Source: Prochlorococcus marinus str. MIT 9301
GTDB taxonomy: Bacteria > Cyanobacteriota > Cyanobacteriia > PCC-6307 > Cyanobiaceae
Length of the DNA: 64,000 nucleotides
Assembly (NCBI RefSeq): GCF_000015965.1
Contig: NC_009091.1
Span: forward strand, 1,240,001-1,304,000
Direction: 5' to 3'
The notes beneath the pieces were generated by a model, which was not told where the DNA came from, did no database searches, and saw only the letters and a list, made by a program, of their open reading frames with translations. Below, piece after piece: positions 37,405-47,991 of the stretch (the stretch's first letter is position 1; every line of letters begins with the position of its first letter). The position numbers and the translations under genes were made by a program.

Positions 37405-38802
37405 TTGGAAAATTCACACTCGAAAAAAAATATTACTAGATCAACAACAAGATTAATGTTCTCTTATGGACTAGGAGATGCAGGTACAGGTTTAGTCGCC
37501 ACGCAATTTGGTTTTTTTCTATTCAAATTCTTTATTTCTGCTGGTTTACCAGTAATAATTGCAGGTTCATTATTAATGTTAATAAAGATATGGGATGCAG
37601 TAAATGATCCGTTAATTGGATGGTTAAGTGATCGTACTAAATCAAGATGGGGACCTAGAATCCCATGGATGGTAGTAGCATCTGTGCCCCTTGGTTTCTC
37701 TTTAGCTGCGATATGGTGGACACCCGCTGGCTCCGTACTAACCAAGACTATTTACTATGCAATAATTTCTATAATCGTAATGACTGCTTATACGAGTATT
37801 AATCTCCCTTTTGCAGCTCTATCTACTGAAATTTCTGAAAAAACAGCAATAAGAACAAGACTAAACGCATCTAGATTTACTGGCTCAATAATTGCAGGAC
37901 TAACTGGTTTAATAATTGCTGGAGTTGTATTAGGTTCTGAAGGATCAGCAAATAATGAATATTTTTTAATGGGTAAAATAAGCGGATGTATTGCAGTTGC
38001 TGCAACATTGATTTCTTGTTGGGGATTAGCTCCATTTGCCAAAAAAGCAAGAATGCCTTCAGGAAAAGTTGAAGCTATTTCACTTCAATTCAAAAGGATC
38101 TTCAGAAATAAAAAATTTCTAAAAGTTATTACACTTTATATTCTCCTCTGGTGCGCCTTACAGTTGATGCAAACAGTATCGTTAATCTATGTAGAGGATG
38201 TACTGAATGTTCCAACATATATTGCGAAGTGGATCCCGATACCTTTCCAAATTAGCGCTTTAGTGGGTTTACAAATATGGACCAGAGTATCGAATAAATT
38301 GAACAGGATTTCAGCTTTAAACTATGGAGCGATTATGTGGATTGTTTCATGTACGGCAGCTTTATTTTTACCTTCACTATCAAAAATTTCAGGAGTTGGA
38401 GATAGTTTATTCCTAAATGCCGGCAACATATTTCTCTTCATTCTTTTAATTTTCATAATCTGTCTTATTGGAGTAGGAGCTTCAACCGCTTTTCTTATCC
38501 CTTGGTCACTACTTCCTGATGCAATAGACGAAGACCCAGAGAAACCTGCAGGATTATATACTGCTTGGATGGTACTTATTCAGAAGATTGGTATCGCGTT
38601 TAGTGTTCAATTATTAGGATTTTTATTGTATTTATCAGGCTATCAATCATGCATTGTTGATAAAGGTGGTCAAAATATTGTTGAACAATGCTACTCAGCA
38701 CAATTAACTATTAGATTATGTATTGGTTTTATACCCTCAATATTGGTAATAATTGGTCTTTTAATCATGAGAAAATGGGATCGAAAATTAATTACAAACT
38801 AA
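37405..38802 (+). CDS. Sodium/sugar symporter of the GPH family
   Basis: The protein has about twelve hydrophobic spans. The family signature is visible as WDAVNDPLIGWLSDRTKSRW near residue 70, as in melibiose permease relatives, with PWMVVASVPLGF next. At 465 residues the size fits. Substrate is not determinable; the family includes glucose and disaccharide carriers, and glgX lies just upstream. It starts at TTG 37405 and is followed by the MlaE-like gene after 9 bases. Confidence 0.86.
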   Translation: MENSHSKKNITRSTTRLMFSYGLGDAGTGLVATQFGFFLFKFFISAGLPVIIAGSLLMLIKIWDAVNDPLIGWLSDRTKSRWGPRIPWMVVASVPLGFSLAAIWWTPAGSVLTKTIYYAIISIIVMTAYTSINLPFAALSTEISEKTAIRTRLNASRFTGSIIAGLTGLIIAGVVLGSEGSANNEYFLMGKISGCIAVAATLISCWGLAPFAKKARMPSGKVEAISLQFKRIFRNKKFLKVITLYILLWCALQLMQTVSLIYVEDVLNVPTYIAKWIPIPFQISALVGLQIWTRVSNKLNRISALNYGAIMWIVSCTAALFLPSLSKISGVGDSLFLNAGNIFLFILLIFIICLIGVGASTAFLIPWSLLPDAIDEDPEKPAGLYTAWMVLIQKIGIAFSVQLLGFLLYLSGYQSCIVDKGGQNIVEQCYSAQLTIRLCIGFIPSILVIIGLLIMRKWDRKLITN

Positions 38803-38811
38803 TATAAAGAT

Positions 38812-39567
38812 ATGTATTCCCATAATTTTTTCAAAAGACTTCTAAGCAGCTTAATCATTGGCGGGCAAGCAATTAATTTTATCTTTAAGGGTAAAATTTC
38901 CAAAAATGATCTCTTTGACCAACTTATGGAGTCAGGCCCTGGCAGTTTATTAATTGTATTAATTACAGGAATTGCAGCAGGTACAGTTTTTAATATTCAA
39001 GTTGCATCACAACTCACAAGCATGGGGGTTTCAAGTGAAATTGGAGGTTTATTAGCTGTAGGCATGGCGAGAGAAATGGCTCCTCTTCTAACTGCTACTT
39101 TAATGACTGGAAAGGTTGCAACTGCATATGCTGCTCAATTGGGTACCATGAAAGTCACAGAACAAATTGAGGCAATAACAATGTTAAGGACCGAACCAGT
39201 CCAATATTTGGTGGTCCCAAGATTACTATCAATGGTAATAATGTCTCCAATACAGTGTCTTCTGTTTTTATCTGTAGCTTTATGGAGCGGACAGATTTGG
39301 AGCACAATTTTTTATAAAGTTCCTCCAATTGTTTTTTGGACATCTGTAAGATCAGGTAATGTGAGCTTAACCAGCACTGACTTAACTTCAATGTTAATAA
39401 AATCTGTAGTGTTCGGACTACTTATTGCAATCATTGCTTGTGGATACGGACTTACGACTAAAGGAGGTCCAAAAGAAGTTGGAACAAGTACAACAGGGGC
39501 AGTTGTAATGACTCTCGTTACTGTATCTTTAATGGATGTATTTCTAACACAAATTTTATTTGGATGA
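38812..39567 (+). CDS. MlaE-family ABC transporter permease
   Basis: This is a permease of the MlaE/YrbE family (plastid TGD1 relatives) that moves phospholipids between membranes. SLLIVLITGIAAGTVFNIQV, EIGGLLAVGMAREMAPLLTA and GTMKVTEQIEAI are the typical blocks, with four to five further spans. At 251 residues it is standard. The ATPase and substrate-binding (MCE) partners are not in this window. DUF3119 overlaps its 3' end by 8 bases. Confidence 0.92.
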   Translation: MYSHNFFKRLLSSLIIGGQAINFIFKGKISKNDLFDQLMESGPGSLLIVLITGIAAGTVFNIQVASQLTSMGVSSEIGGLLAVGMAREMAPLLTATLMTGKVATAYAAQLGTMKVTEQIEAITMLRTEPVQYLVVPRLLSMVIMSPIQCLLFLSVALWSGQIWSTIFYKVPPIVFWTSVRSGNVSLTSTDLTSMLIKSVVFGLLIAIIACGYGLTTKGGPKEVGTSTTGAVVMTLVTVSLMDVFLTQILFG

Positions 39568-39976
39568 TCCTATGTTTAACACTAAATCAAAAAAAGAGGA
39601 ACCAGTAATAATATCTCCATCATTTCAGTTGCCAATCATTCTAATAGTTTTAAGTTTTATGCTTTTGTTTTTGAATATCGGTTCTTTGCCAACAATAGTT
39701 TTTGCTTCCTTTAGCTTTTTTTTATTACTTCAATCATTCACCTTAAGAATAAAAGTAACAAATGATGATTTTATCGTTTTACAATTAGGGAAAGAGATTA
39801 GAACTTTTCCATTCAAGAACTGGATATCATGGAAATTCTTTTTCCCTATAATCCCAGGTATTTTTTATTTTAGAGAAAAGTCCAGTCCTCATTTATTACC
39901 AATTTTATTCAATCCAAAGCAATTAAAAGATGAGCTCATAAAAAAAGTTGACTCCTTGGAAATTAAAAATTCTTAA
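39560..39976 (+). CDS. DUF3119-like membrane protein
   Basis: This 138-residue protein has two adjacent spans (LPIILIVLSFMLLFLNIG and TIVFASFSFFLLLQSFTL). A PH-like cytoplasmic part follows (KVTNDDFIVLQLGKEIRTFP and later KNWISWKFFFP). It resembles the cyanobacterial DUF3119 family of unknown function. It starts inside the permease gene, so coupling is likely. A link to lipid transport is inferred from context only. Confidence 0.75.
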   Translation: MDDPMFNTKSKKEEPVIISPSFQLPIILIVLSFMLLFLNIGSLPTIVFASFSFFLLLQSFTLRIKVTNDDFIVLQLGKEIRTFPFKNWISWKFFFPIIPGIFYFREKSSPHLLPILFNPKQLKDELIKKVDSLEIKNS

Positions 39977-40011
39977 AGTTAAGATTTTTCCTATTCATCA
40001 AAATTATTTAA

Positions 40012-41022
40012 ATGACTAATACAGAAATTTCCGACAATAATCCTGAAAAGGAATTAATAATAGATAAGTCAATTTCAGATGATAAAACCAAGCAAATTAG
40101 TAAGAAAAATACAGCGCAAAATAAAAAAAATACACCAATAAACGGCAAACCAACTAAATCTTTTGATGAAATTTCTAATGAAATATTTAGGGATCTCGTC
40201 TTAAGAAAAGACAATTTAGTTAGAGAAATAAAAGAGTTAGAAACAAAAAAAAATGAAATCGAAAAAGATATTGAGTCAAATTTTAAAGGACAGTCAGATA
40301 ATATTGCTAAAAGAGTTAAAGGCTTTCAAGAGTACTTAACTGGCGCTTTGCAGAATCTTTCACAAAACGTAGAAAAACTTGAATTAGTTTCTCAACCTAT
40401 CATTGTAAAGCCTTCTCCCCTTGATGAGAAAAAGGAAAACAATAGTACAAACAATGTAGTTAATGTTCCCGCTCTTTCTGAAACATTTAAGCCAGATGAA
40501 GAGATTATAAAAAGTTGCTTTTCAAGTTTTACAGAACAACCTGATTTTTATGCAGAACCTTGGAAATTAAGGCGGAGTCTTGATTCATCAGATATAGAAA
40601 TTATGGATGATTGGTTCTTTAACATGGGCGGAAGAGGTTCTCTTGAGAGTAGAGGTTCTCGACAAAAAAATGCCTTATTATCAGCGGGTTTAATATCTAT
40701 TCTTGGAGAATTATATGGAGATCAGTTTCAGACTCTTATTTTAGCTTCGCAGCCTGAACGATTAGGTGAATGGAGAAGAATTCTTCAAGATTCACTTGGT
40801 CTCACAAGGGATGACTTTGGACCTAATAGTGGGATAGTTCTTTTTGAGAGGCCTGAAGGTGTCATAGAGAGAGCTGATAGATTAGAAGCGAATGAAGAAT
40901 TGCCATTTATTATCATTGATGCGGCAGAAACCTCTGTTGAAATTCCAATACTTCAATTCCCATTGTGGGTTGCATTTGCTGGTTCAGATAATGAAATTTA
41001 TGATGATCTTGAACTAAACTAA
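40012..41022 (+). CDS. DUF3086-like protein with coiled coil
   Basis: The protein has 336 residues. The N-terminal third is polar and lysine-rich, then a coiled coil follows ([20 protein letters not shown] onward). The C-terminal globular domain includes [20 protein letters not shown] and [20 protein letters not shown]. It resembles the cyanobacterial DUF3086 family, function unknown. It precedes plsY by 5 bases. Confidence 0.78.
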   Translation: MTNTEISDNNPEKELIIDKSISDDKTKQISKKNTAQNKKNTPINGKPTKSFDEISNEIFRDLVLRKDNLVREIKELETKKNEIEKDIESNFKGQSDNIAKRVKGFQEYLTGALQNLSQNVEKLELVSQPIIVKPSPLDEKKENNSTNNVVNVPALSETFKPDEEIIKSCFSSFTEQPDFYAEPWKLRRSLDSSDIEIMDDWFFNMGGRGSLESRGSRQKNALLSAGLISILGELYGDQFQTLILASQPERLGEWRRILQDSLGLTRDDFGPNSGIVLFERPEGVIERADRLEANEELPFIIIDAAETSVEIPILQFPLWVAFAGSDNEIYDDLELN

Positions 41023-41027
41023 ACTTT

Positions 41028-41621
41028 ATGAATATCTTAATAATTTTTGCAAGTTATCTTTTAGGATCACTTCCGACAGGTTTTTTAATTGGAAAATATC
41101 TCAAAAATATAGATCTAAGAACTATAGGTTCTGGATCTACAGGTGCCACAAATGTCTTAAGAAATGTCGGGAAATGGCCAGCACTTTTTGTATTTATCAT
41201 TGACTTAGGGAAAGGCCTTATTGCAGTAAAAATTGCTCAATATTATACAGATCAAGGATTAATTGAAGTTATAGCAGGGATATCAGCTATCTCAGGACAT
41301 ATTTGGCCAATATGGCTTAGAGGTAAAGGAGGGAAAGCTGTTGCAACTGGATTAGGTATGTTTTTAGCTCTTTCTTGGAAAGTTGGACTCGCATCTCTTG
41401 GCTTTTTTTTAATAGTCCTAACAAAAACTAAATATGTTTCCTTATCAAGTATTTCAGCTGCAATCTTACTTCCTATTTTTATGTTTTTTTACCTAGGTAA
41501 ATTTATGCACTCATATTTTTTTATAAGTTTAATTGTGGCATTACTAGTAATCTGGAAACATAGAACAAACATAACAAGATTGCTTAAGGGAGAAGAATCC
41601 AAAATTAATCAGACTCAATAG
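41028..41621 (+). CDS. plsY: Acyl-phosphate glycerol-3-phosphate acyltransferase
   Basis: The membrane enzyme starts phospholipid synthesis by acylating glycerol-3-phosphate. The motifs [19 protein letters not shown] and [20 protein letters not shown] are intact, among about five spans. At 197 residues it is typical. It ends in a 17-base overlap with the convergent pyrF. Confidence 0.95.
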
Positions 41622-42336
41622 ATTTAAATATTTCTATTAGAGCTTTATTAGGATCTATAGCTTTTGATATTGATCTACCAATGACCAACTTAGAAGCGCC
41701 ATTATCTATAGCTTCATTGGGAGTCATAATTCTATTTTGATCATCTTTGCTGTCAATATTTAATCTAATGCCTGGTGTAATAAGTTCAAAATTATTCTTA
41801 TAAATATTTCTCAACATTTTTACCTCCCAAGGGGAACAAACACATCCATCTAATCCAGCATCAAAAGACAATTTTGCAAGTCTCAATACATTTTCTTCAA
41901 TTGAATTATTTCTATCAAGATCAGTTTGAAAATCTTGAAGAGAAAAGCTTGTTAAAACAGTTATTCCTACAACAAATGGAGGCTTAACACCTAATGATTT
42001 GGCTCCTTCTAAAGAGGCTTTCTTCGATTCCTTAAGGGCTTTTAGACCTGCTGAAGAATGAATAGAGATTATATCAACTCCTAATTTTGAGACTTGGAAA
42101 CATGCTGCACGCATGGTATTTGGAATATCATGAAATTTTAAGTCTAAAAAAATTTTTTTATTTAAACCTTTTAATATTTCAATAACTCTTGGACCTTCCC
42201 TAACAAAAAGCTCTAAACCAATTTTCACCCACTTAATATCAGGACATTTTTCCAGAAGTAATTTTGCTTGACTTACATCTAATCCATCAATTGCCAATAT
42301 TATTTTATCTTCTGAATTAAATCTTTTATTCATCAA
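41605..42336 (-). CDS. pyrF: Orotidine 5'-phosphate decarboxylase
   Basis: The enzyme performs the last step of UMP synthesis. The catalytic Asp-Lys-Asp set is in [30 protein letters not shown] starts the barrel and [11 protein letters not shown] binds phosphate near the end. At 243 residues it is the short bacterial type. It follows tyrS after 3 bases on the same strand. Confidence 0.95.
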
Positions 42337-42339
42337 TTT

Positions 42340-43578
42340 TCAGTTTTCAAACCTCTTAATTATTTTTTTTCCAATTTGCAAAATTTTCCCTTCCAAATCA
42401 TTTTTTGAATTAAAAACCAAATCAGGATTTATTACTTTCTCACTATCAATTTTTACACCTCCACCTTTAATAGATCTTTTGGATTCGCTGCTAGATTTGA
42501 AAAGTTTTAGAGCACTTAACAAGTAAAAAAGCTTAACTGGAAAAACTACTTCTTTTAAAGAAATCTCTGGAATTTCTCCAACTTTTTCTTTGTGTCCAAG
42601 GAATAATTTTTCACAGTTTGATTGCGCCTTTAATGCTTTTTCATCCCCATGGAATAAAGTAGTAACTTCTAAAGCCATTCTTCTCTGTAATTCACGAGGA
42701 TTTGAGTTTTCCAGAAAACTTAAATCTAATTCAGTAAGTAATTCAAAATAGGCAGGTATTAAATTATCAGGTACTTTTTCTAATTTTGAATACATTGAAA
42801 GAGGATCTTCAGTCAAACCGACGGTGTTAAATTCAGATTTACTCATCTTCTTAATTCCATCTAAACCTGTCAAAATTGGCAGCAGAACACCAAATTGGGG
42901 TTCTTGTTTAAAATGCCTTTGAAGATCTCTTCCTATTGCAATATTAAATTTCTGATCTGTACCTCCAAGCTCAATATCTGCTTGAACGACTACCGAATCG
43001 TAACCTTGTAATAGTGGATATAAGAATTCATGCAAAGCAATTGGAACTTGCGAAGTGTACCTTTTATTAAATTCCTCCTTAGCTAGCATTTGACTAACTG
43101 TTGCACTCCCCATTAATTCGATTATAGAGTTAAGATTTAATCCTTTTAACCATTCACTGTTATATCTAATTTCTATTCTATCTTTTGAATCAAAATCTAA
43201 AATAGATTCATTAGCTGGCTTTCCCATCCCTAGTTGGGTTAAGTATGTTTTTGCATTATCCTTAACTTGTTTTTCCGATAACTGAACTCTTGTTTTGTTT
43301 TTTCCGGTTGGGTCTCCAATTTGAGCAGTAAAATCACCAATAATTAGAACTGCAATATGTCCATTATCCTGAAATGCCCTAAGTTTTTTAAACAATATGC
43401 TGTGCCCAAGATGAATATCTGTTCCAGTTGGATCGATCCCGAGTTTAACCCTTAATTTTTTATTATTTTTTTTCGCATGATCAATTATCTCCGAAAAGGT
43501 TTGATCTGTTCCTTTAATTGGAAAATATTCTTCTATTCCTCTTGACAGCCATGATGGCAATATTAAATTATCTGACAT
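42340..43578 (-). CDS. tyrS: Tyrosyl-tRNA synthetase
   Basis: This is a class I synthetase. The HIGH-like motif is in [18 protein letters not shown] and the KMSKS motif in [12 protein letters not shown]-terminal S4-like RNA-binding domain is indicated by the terminal region [13 protein letters not shown]. At 412 residues it fits the TyrS type found in cyanobacteria. It lies between DUF1825 and pyrF. Confidence 0.95.
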   Translation of the reverse strand: MSDNLILPSWLSRGIEEYFPIKGTDQTFSEIIDHAKKNNKKLRVKLGIDPTGTDIHLGHSILFKKLRAFQDNGHIAVLIIGDFTAQIGDPTGKNKTRVQLSEKQVKDNAKTYLTQLGMGKPANESILDFDSKDRIEIRYNSEWLKGLNLNSIIELMGSATVSQMLAKEEFNKRYTSQVPIALHEFLYPLLQGYDSVVVQADIELGGTDQKFNIAIGRDLQRHFKQEPQFGVLLPILTGLDGIKKMSKSEFNTVGLTEDPLSMYSKLEKVPDNLIPAYFELLTELDLSFLENSNPRELQRRMALEVTTLFHGDEKALKAQSNCEKLFLGHKEKVGEIPEISLKEVVFPVKLFYLLSALKLFKSSSESKRSIKGGGVKIDSEKVINPDLVFNSKNDLEGKILQIGKKIIKRFEN

Positions 43579-43597
43579 GAATCTTTAACAGTTAAAT

Positions 43598-43942
43598 TTA
43601 AGAAGTTTTATCAAGTTCATCCTTCATTCTTATTAAGGTTTTATTCATTTGATCGAACATTTGATCAGGGGTAATCCCAAATTGACTTAGCTGTGTCTTT
43701 AATTGTTCTACCGTCATTTTTGCTTGAAAATCTTCAGACAATTCAAATCTCTTCATAAAAACTTTATAGCGATCCATAAGTGATTCCATTTTTTTTATAA
43801 ACATTTTTTTCCCTTCTCTGTCAAATTTTCCATAATCAGAACCAAGTTTCATAAGTTCTTGGTAATCTGTAAAAAGCTTTTTAGCTTCTTCTTGAACGAT
43901 GTCTGACTCAAAAAATCCCATTTCTATTTTTTTACTTCGCAA
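43598..43942 (-). CDS. DUF1825 family protein
   Basis: This is a small, highly charged, probably all-helical protein conserved in cyanobacteria, function unknown. MGFFESDIVQEEAKKLFTDY is the usual family start, so the true start may be the ATG at 43921 (107 residues) rather than 43942. It precedes tyrS by 19 bases on the same strand. Confidence 0.82.
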   Translation of the reverse strand: MRSKKIEMGFFESDIVQEEAKKLFTDYQELMKLGSDYGKFDREGKKMFIKKMESLMDRYKVFMKRFELSEDFQAKMTVEQLKTQLSQFGITPDQMFDQMNKTLIRMKDELDKTS

Positions 43943-44072
43943 GATTAAGGCTCAATTACAAGATAACAAGAATCTTTTAAATTGATTAGAACATTAATAA
44001 ATTTTAGTTTATAAATAATTCTTTGATTTATATTTTTTCAGAATTAAATTTAGTAGACATGTTTCATAAATA

Positions 44073-44684
44073 TTGGAAAAATTTAACGTAAATAATATTT
44101 CAAAGCAAAATAGACAATTTGAATTATTTGGTTCAAATGTAAATACATCAATTAATTTTCAAAACTCAAATAATCTTAAAATCAAAGGCGAAATCCTAAC
44201 TGAATGGAGAAATAGAATATATAATCACCAGTACAAAATTTCAAAAGATACTCACAATAAAACTTTTCGCCAAACAAGTCTTCCTATAAGTACAATTTCC
44301 AATGAGAGAAAAATTGATCCGTTTTCCTTGCAGCCATTATCATTGAACTTCTGGAGAACTAATCAATATATACACAATGGTCCAGCAATGTATTTTGTAA
44401 TTGACTCGATGGAGAATTCTAAAATTATCCTTTATATAGGAGAAACAAATTCAGCAAATAAAAGATGGAAGGGAGAACATGACTGTAAAAACTACCTAAT
44501 GAACTACAAAGAGGCCCTAGCTCATAACAAACTCTCAAGTCACCAAGATATTCGTTTCTTTTTAGATGTCCCAAAAGAAGTAAAATTAAGACGTAAATTA
44601 GAACAGCAACTGATATATTTATGGTTACCACCTTTTAATAAAGAAACTCGAGATAGGTGGGCAACCACTTTCATAAACAACTAA
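44073..44684 (+). CDS. GIY-YIG nuclease-like protein
   Basis: The C-terminal half has the layout of a GIY-YIG nuclease. AMYFVID (105-111) takes the GIY position and LYIGET (120-125) the YIG position. Arg131 follows in NKRWKGEH, Glu177 in RKLEQQLI, and Asn189 in PPFNKE. All catalytic-type residues are therefore present. The first 95 residues are polar and unrecognised. The assigned start is TTG 44073. It is upstream of pepA by 24 bases. DNA repair or RNA processing cannot be distinguished. Confidence 0.72.
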   Translation: MEKFNVNNISKQNRQFELFGSNVNTSINFQNSNNLKIKGEILTEWRNRIYNHQYKISKDTHNKTFRQTSLPISTISNERKIDPFSLQPLSLNFWRTNQYIHNGPAMYFVIDSMENSKIILYIGETNSANKRWKGEHDCKNYLMNYKEALAHNKLSSHQDIRFFLDVPKEVKLRRKLEQQLIYLWLPPFNKETRDRWATTFINN

Positions 44685-44708
44685 AAGTTAATTAAATCCA
44701 TTTAAAAA

Positions 44709-46181
44709 ATGCAATTTTCCACATTCCAAAAAAATCTAGATAACTGGCAAGGTGCTTCATTAATTTTTGGAGTTTTAGAAGAAGAAATTGCGAGCCAACT
44801 TGAAAAAATAAAATTTGTTATTGACCCAAAATTATTACTAAAAAAAGTTTCTCAAAAAAATTTCAAAGGAGAGAAAGGAAAAACTTTAAGCTTTGAATTT
44901 CTAGATCAAAAATTAGAAACTTTAATCATAGTTGGTCTTGGCAAATCAAAAGACCTTAATAAAAGTGATATAGAAAACTCTATAGGAAATCTAGTTAGGA
45001 AAACCATTGATAAAAATGAAAAAATCAGCATCTTGCTACCTTGGGAATTTATAAATTCACAACTAGAAATAAATCAATTAGCAGAGTCAGCCAGATTATC
45101 TGCCTATAAGGACAACAGATTCAACAAGAAAAAAGATGAAAAGAAAGTTCTTAAAGAAATTGAGTTTTTGAATTTAAAAAAATTTGAGAATATTAGCTTT
45201 AAAGAGACAGCACAAATATGTGAAGGTGTAGAACTAGCTAGAAGACTTGTAGCAGCCCCTCCAAATAGTCTTACGCCTCAGGAAATGTCTATACAAGCTT
45301 CTCAAATAGCTAAAGATCATGGTTTGGAAGTAAAAATTTTAGAGGCAAAAGATTGTGAAGATTTAGGAATGGGTGCATATTTAGCTGTAGCAAAAGGTTC
45401 TGATCTAAATCCTAAATTTATACATCTTACTTTAAAGTCAGATGGGCCTATTAAAGAAAAGATTGCGCTTGTTGGGAAGGGTTTAACCTTTGACTCTGGA
45501 GGATACAACCTGAAAGTAGGAGCCTCTCAAATTGAGATGATGAAATATGATATGGGTGGAAGCGCTGCTGTTTTAGGAGCAGCAAAAGCACTTGGAGCAA
45601 TAAAACCAAAGGGACTAGAAATACATTTTATTGTGGCATCCTGCGAAAATATGATAAATGGATCTGCAGTACATCCTGGAGATGTAGTCAAGGCATCTAA
45701 TGGTAAGACAATTGAAATAAATAACACTGATGCAGAGGGCAGACTCACATTAGCTGATGCTTTAACTTACGCATCAAATTTAAAACCGGATTCAATAATA
45801 GATCTTGCCACTTTAACAGGAGCTATTGTTGTGGCATTAGGAAATGACGTAGCTGGATTCTGGAGCAATAATGATGATCTAGCAAATGATCTAAAAGCTG
45901 CGTCAGCCCAGGCTGGTGAAGAATTATGGCAAATGCCTTTACAAAAATCTTATAAAGAAGGGCTAAAGTCTCATATAGCTGATATGAAAAATACGGGGCC
46001 TAGAGCAGGTGGGTCAATAACTGCTGCTTTGTTTTTAGAGGAATTCTTTGATCCAGAGATTAAATGGGCTCATGTTGATATTGCTGGGACTTGTTGGACT
46101 GATAAGAATAAGGGGATTAATCCATCAGGTGCAACCGGTTTTGGAGTTAAAACTCTTGTTCAATGGATTAAAAATAAATAA
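44709..46181 (+). CDS. pepA: Leucyl aminopeptidase
   Basis: This M17 dimetal peptidase removes N-terminal residues from peptides. The signature [14 protein letters not shown] carries metal ligands, with [17 protein letters not shown] and [13 protein letters not shown] completing the site. At 490 residues with an N-terminal macro-like domain it matches bacterial PepA. Confidence 0.95.
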
Positions 46182-46193
46182 CTAAATTTAAAA

Positions 46194-46796
46194 TTATTCA
46201 TTCCAAAGATTTGTTGATCTAGCGTTATCACCCCACAATTTATCCAACCTCTGATCTCTCCCACAAGAGAATCTATAAAACTTATACTTTAGTTCATTTT
46301 TCTCAGCGAAATCCTGATGATATTCTTCAGCCAACCAAAATTGACTTTTTGATTTTAGTTCTACGGATAATTTTTCTAATGGCACTCGCAACTCATTAGA
46401 GGCCGCAACGATAGCATTTTTTGCATCACTTTCCTCAGTTGCATCTTTGAAAAAGATCACTGGCCTATAAGAATCTCCACGATCACAAAATTGACCCTTG
46501 CTGTCCAAAGGATCAATATTTCTGAAATAGAGCCTAAGTATCTTTGGTAAAATTACCAATTGGGGATCATAGTCCACCAAAACCACTTCTTGATGTCCTT
46601 CATGATTTTCATAGGTAGGATTTTGTAAATCTCCACCTGAATATCCACTTTTTACAAAATTTATGCCCTTTAATGACTCTAAATCATGTTCTAAACACCA
46701 AAAACAACCTCCTGCAAGAATCAATTCCTCTGCAAAAGCATTTACAGGGTGGATAAATATTGAAAGAGCAATTATGAGAGGTAAAAAATATTTCAT
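46194..46796 (-). CDS. msrA: Exported peptide methionine sulfoxide reductase A
   Basis: The catalytic motif GGCFWCLEHDLESL contains the nucleophile Cys, and SGYSGG and YENHEGHQEVV are typical MsrA blocks. An N-terminal signal peptide (PLIIALSIFIHPVNAFA) precedes it, so the enzyme should repair methionine sulfoxide outside the cytoplasm. Length is 200 residues. It follows lpxB after 16 bases on the same strand, at the end of the envelope gene run. Confidence 0.93.
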   Translation of the reverse strand: MKYFLPLIIALSIFIHPVNAFAEELILAGGCFWCLEHDLESLKGINFVKSGYSGGDLQNPTYENHEGHQEVVLVDYDPQLVILPKILRLYFRNIDPLDSKGQFCDRGDSYRPVIFFKDATEESDAKNAIVAASNELRVPLEKLSVELKSKSQFWLAEEYHQDFAEKNELKYKFYRFSCGRDQRLDKLWGDNARSTNLWNE

Positions 46797-46812
46797 TTTT
46801 TTATTATAAAGT

Positions 46813-47991
46813 TCAAATAATAGAATTAATAATCTCTTTAGCAGCTCTTTGGACTACGCCATTTTCTCCCAATTCTTTTTTTAAAAAAGCATAACCTTTT
46901 TTAATTTTTATTTTTTCTGACTTCCTCTCAAGAATCTTACAAGATTTGGAGAAAATTTTCTTTTCGTCAAATTCTCTCTGCACAAACTCAGGGATTATTA
47001 ATTTATTAACTAACAAATTTACTGGGGAAATAAATCTTACCTTGAAATTGAGAATTTTTTTAGCAATAAAAGCAGTTACCCTGCTAACTCTGTAACCAAC
47101 GATCTGTGGAATTCCATACAAAGCTAATTCCATATTAACTGTCCCAGATTTACAAAGAGCAATTTTAGTGAGCGAATAAATGTGAGGCTTTAATTTTGTG
47201 CTATCTTTTTGAGAAATCACAAATCCTTTAATTTGATATTTTCTTAAGGCTTTTTTGAATATTTCATCAAAAGTACTTCGACAGGAGGGGATAAAGACAA
47301 CCAAACTTGGATATTTTTGTTGTAATTTTTTAGCCGTTTTCATAAAAGTAGGTAATATATACTTCAATTCTTGAGGTCTTGATGCGGGCATTAAAAGGAT
47401 GATGTTTTGATCTGGGCGAAGGTTGAGAATAGTTCTAGCATCTTTCTTCAGAGGAAGTTTTTTTGTCAAATCAATCATTGGATGCCCAACCCATAAAACA
47501 TTTCCACCCCTCTTTTTGTAAAATTCTGCTTCTTTCTTAAAAATCGCAAAAATTTTATCAGAAAATTTTATTAGATTTGTTGTAGTATTATTCCCAATCC
47601 TCCAAGCCCACTCTTGGGGAGCAATATAGTAAAAAATTGGAATTTTTGTCTTCGATCTTTTTAATTTAGTACCAATTTTTATATTGGGACCCATATAGTC
47701 AATCAATATTAAGCAATCTGGGGGATATTTTTTTAGTAATTTATAGAATCTTTTTTGAATTATTATTGTTGGGAGAATCAGAGGTAAAGCCTCCCAAATT
47801 CCTATTGCACTAATTGAAGTAGTATCTTGAAGAATTTTTACACCTTCTTTCTGCATTCTCTCCCCACCTAATCCGCAAATTTCTAAATCTATAGATTTTT
47901 TTTTGGCTTCATCTAATAACGCTTTTGATAAAAGACTTCCGTGCAAATCTCCAGAGACTTCTCCAGTACTTATAAATATCTTTTTATTCAT
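46813..47991 (-). CDS. lpxB: Lipid-A-disaccharide synthase
   Basis: This GT19 glycosyltransferase joins two acylated glucosamine units in lipid A synthesis. ISTGEVSGDLHGSLL starts it, with FYYIAPQEWAWR, CKSGTVNMELALYGIPQIVG and LILIDYMGPNIK as family blocks. At 392 residues it is normal. It overlaps the lpxA stop by 4 bases, so coupling is likely. Confidence 0.95.
   Translation of the reverse strand: MNKKIFISTGEVSGDLHGSLLSKALLDEAKKKSIDLEICGLGGERMQKEGVKILQDTTSISAIGIWEALPLILPTIIIQKRFYKLLKKYPPDCLILIDYMGPNIKIGTKLKRSKTKIPIFYYIAPQEWAWRIGNNTTTNLIKFSDKIFAIFKKEAEFYKKRGGNVLWVGHPMIDLTKKLPLKKDARTILNLRPDQNIILLMPASRPQELKYILPTFMKTAKKLQQKYPSLVVFIPSCRSTFDEIFKKALRKYQIKGFVISQKDSTKLKPHIYSLTKIALCKSGTVNMELALYGIPQIVGYRVSRVTAFIAKKILNFKVRFISPVNLLVNKLIIPEFVQREFDEKKIFSKSCKILERKSEKIKIKKGYAFLKKELGENGVVQRAAKEIINSII

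Noticed and set aside
37464-38042. Minus-strand frames opposite the GPH symporter
   Set aside because: They lie within a well-supported membrane transporter gene and show no domain of their own.
40008-40214. Hydrophobic-looking minus-strand frame opposite the DUF3086 gene
   Set aside because: It is the complement of a lysine- and asparagine-rich coding region, which reads as Leu/Phe/Ile on the other strand. The plus-strand protein is coherent.
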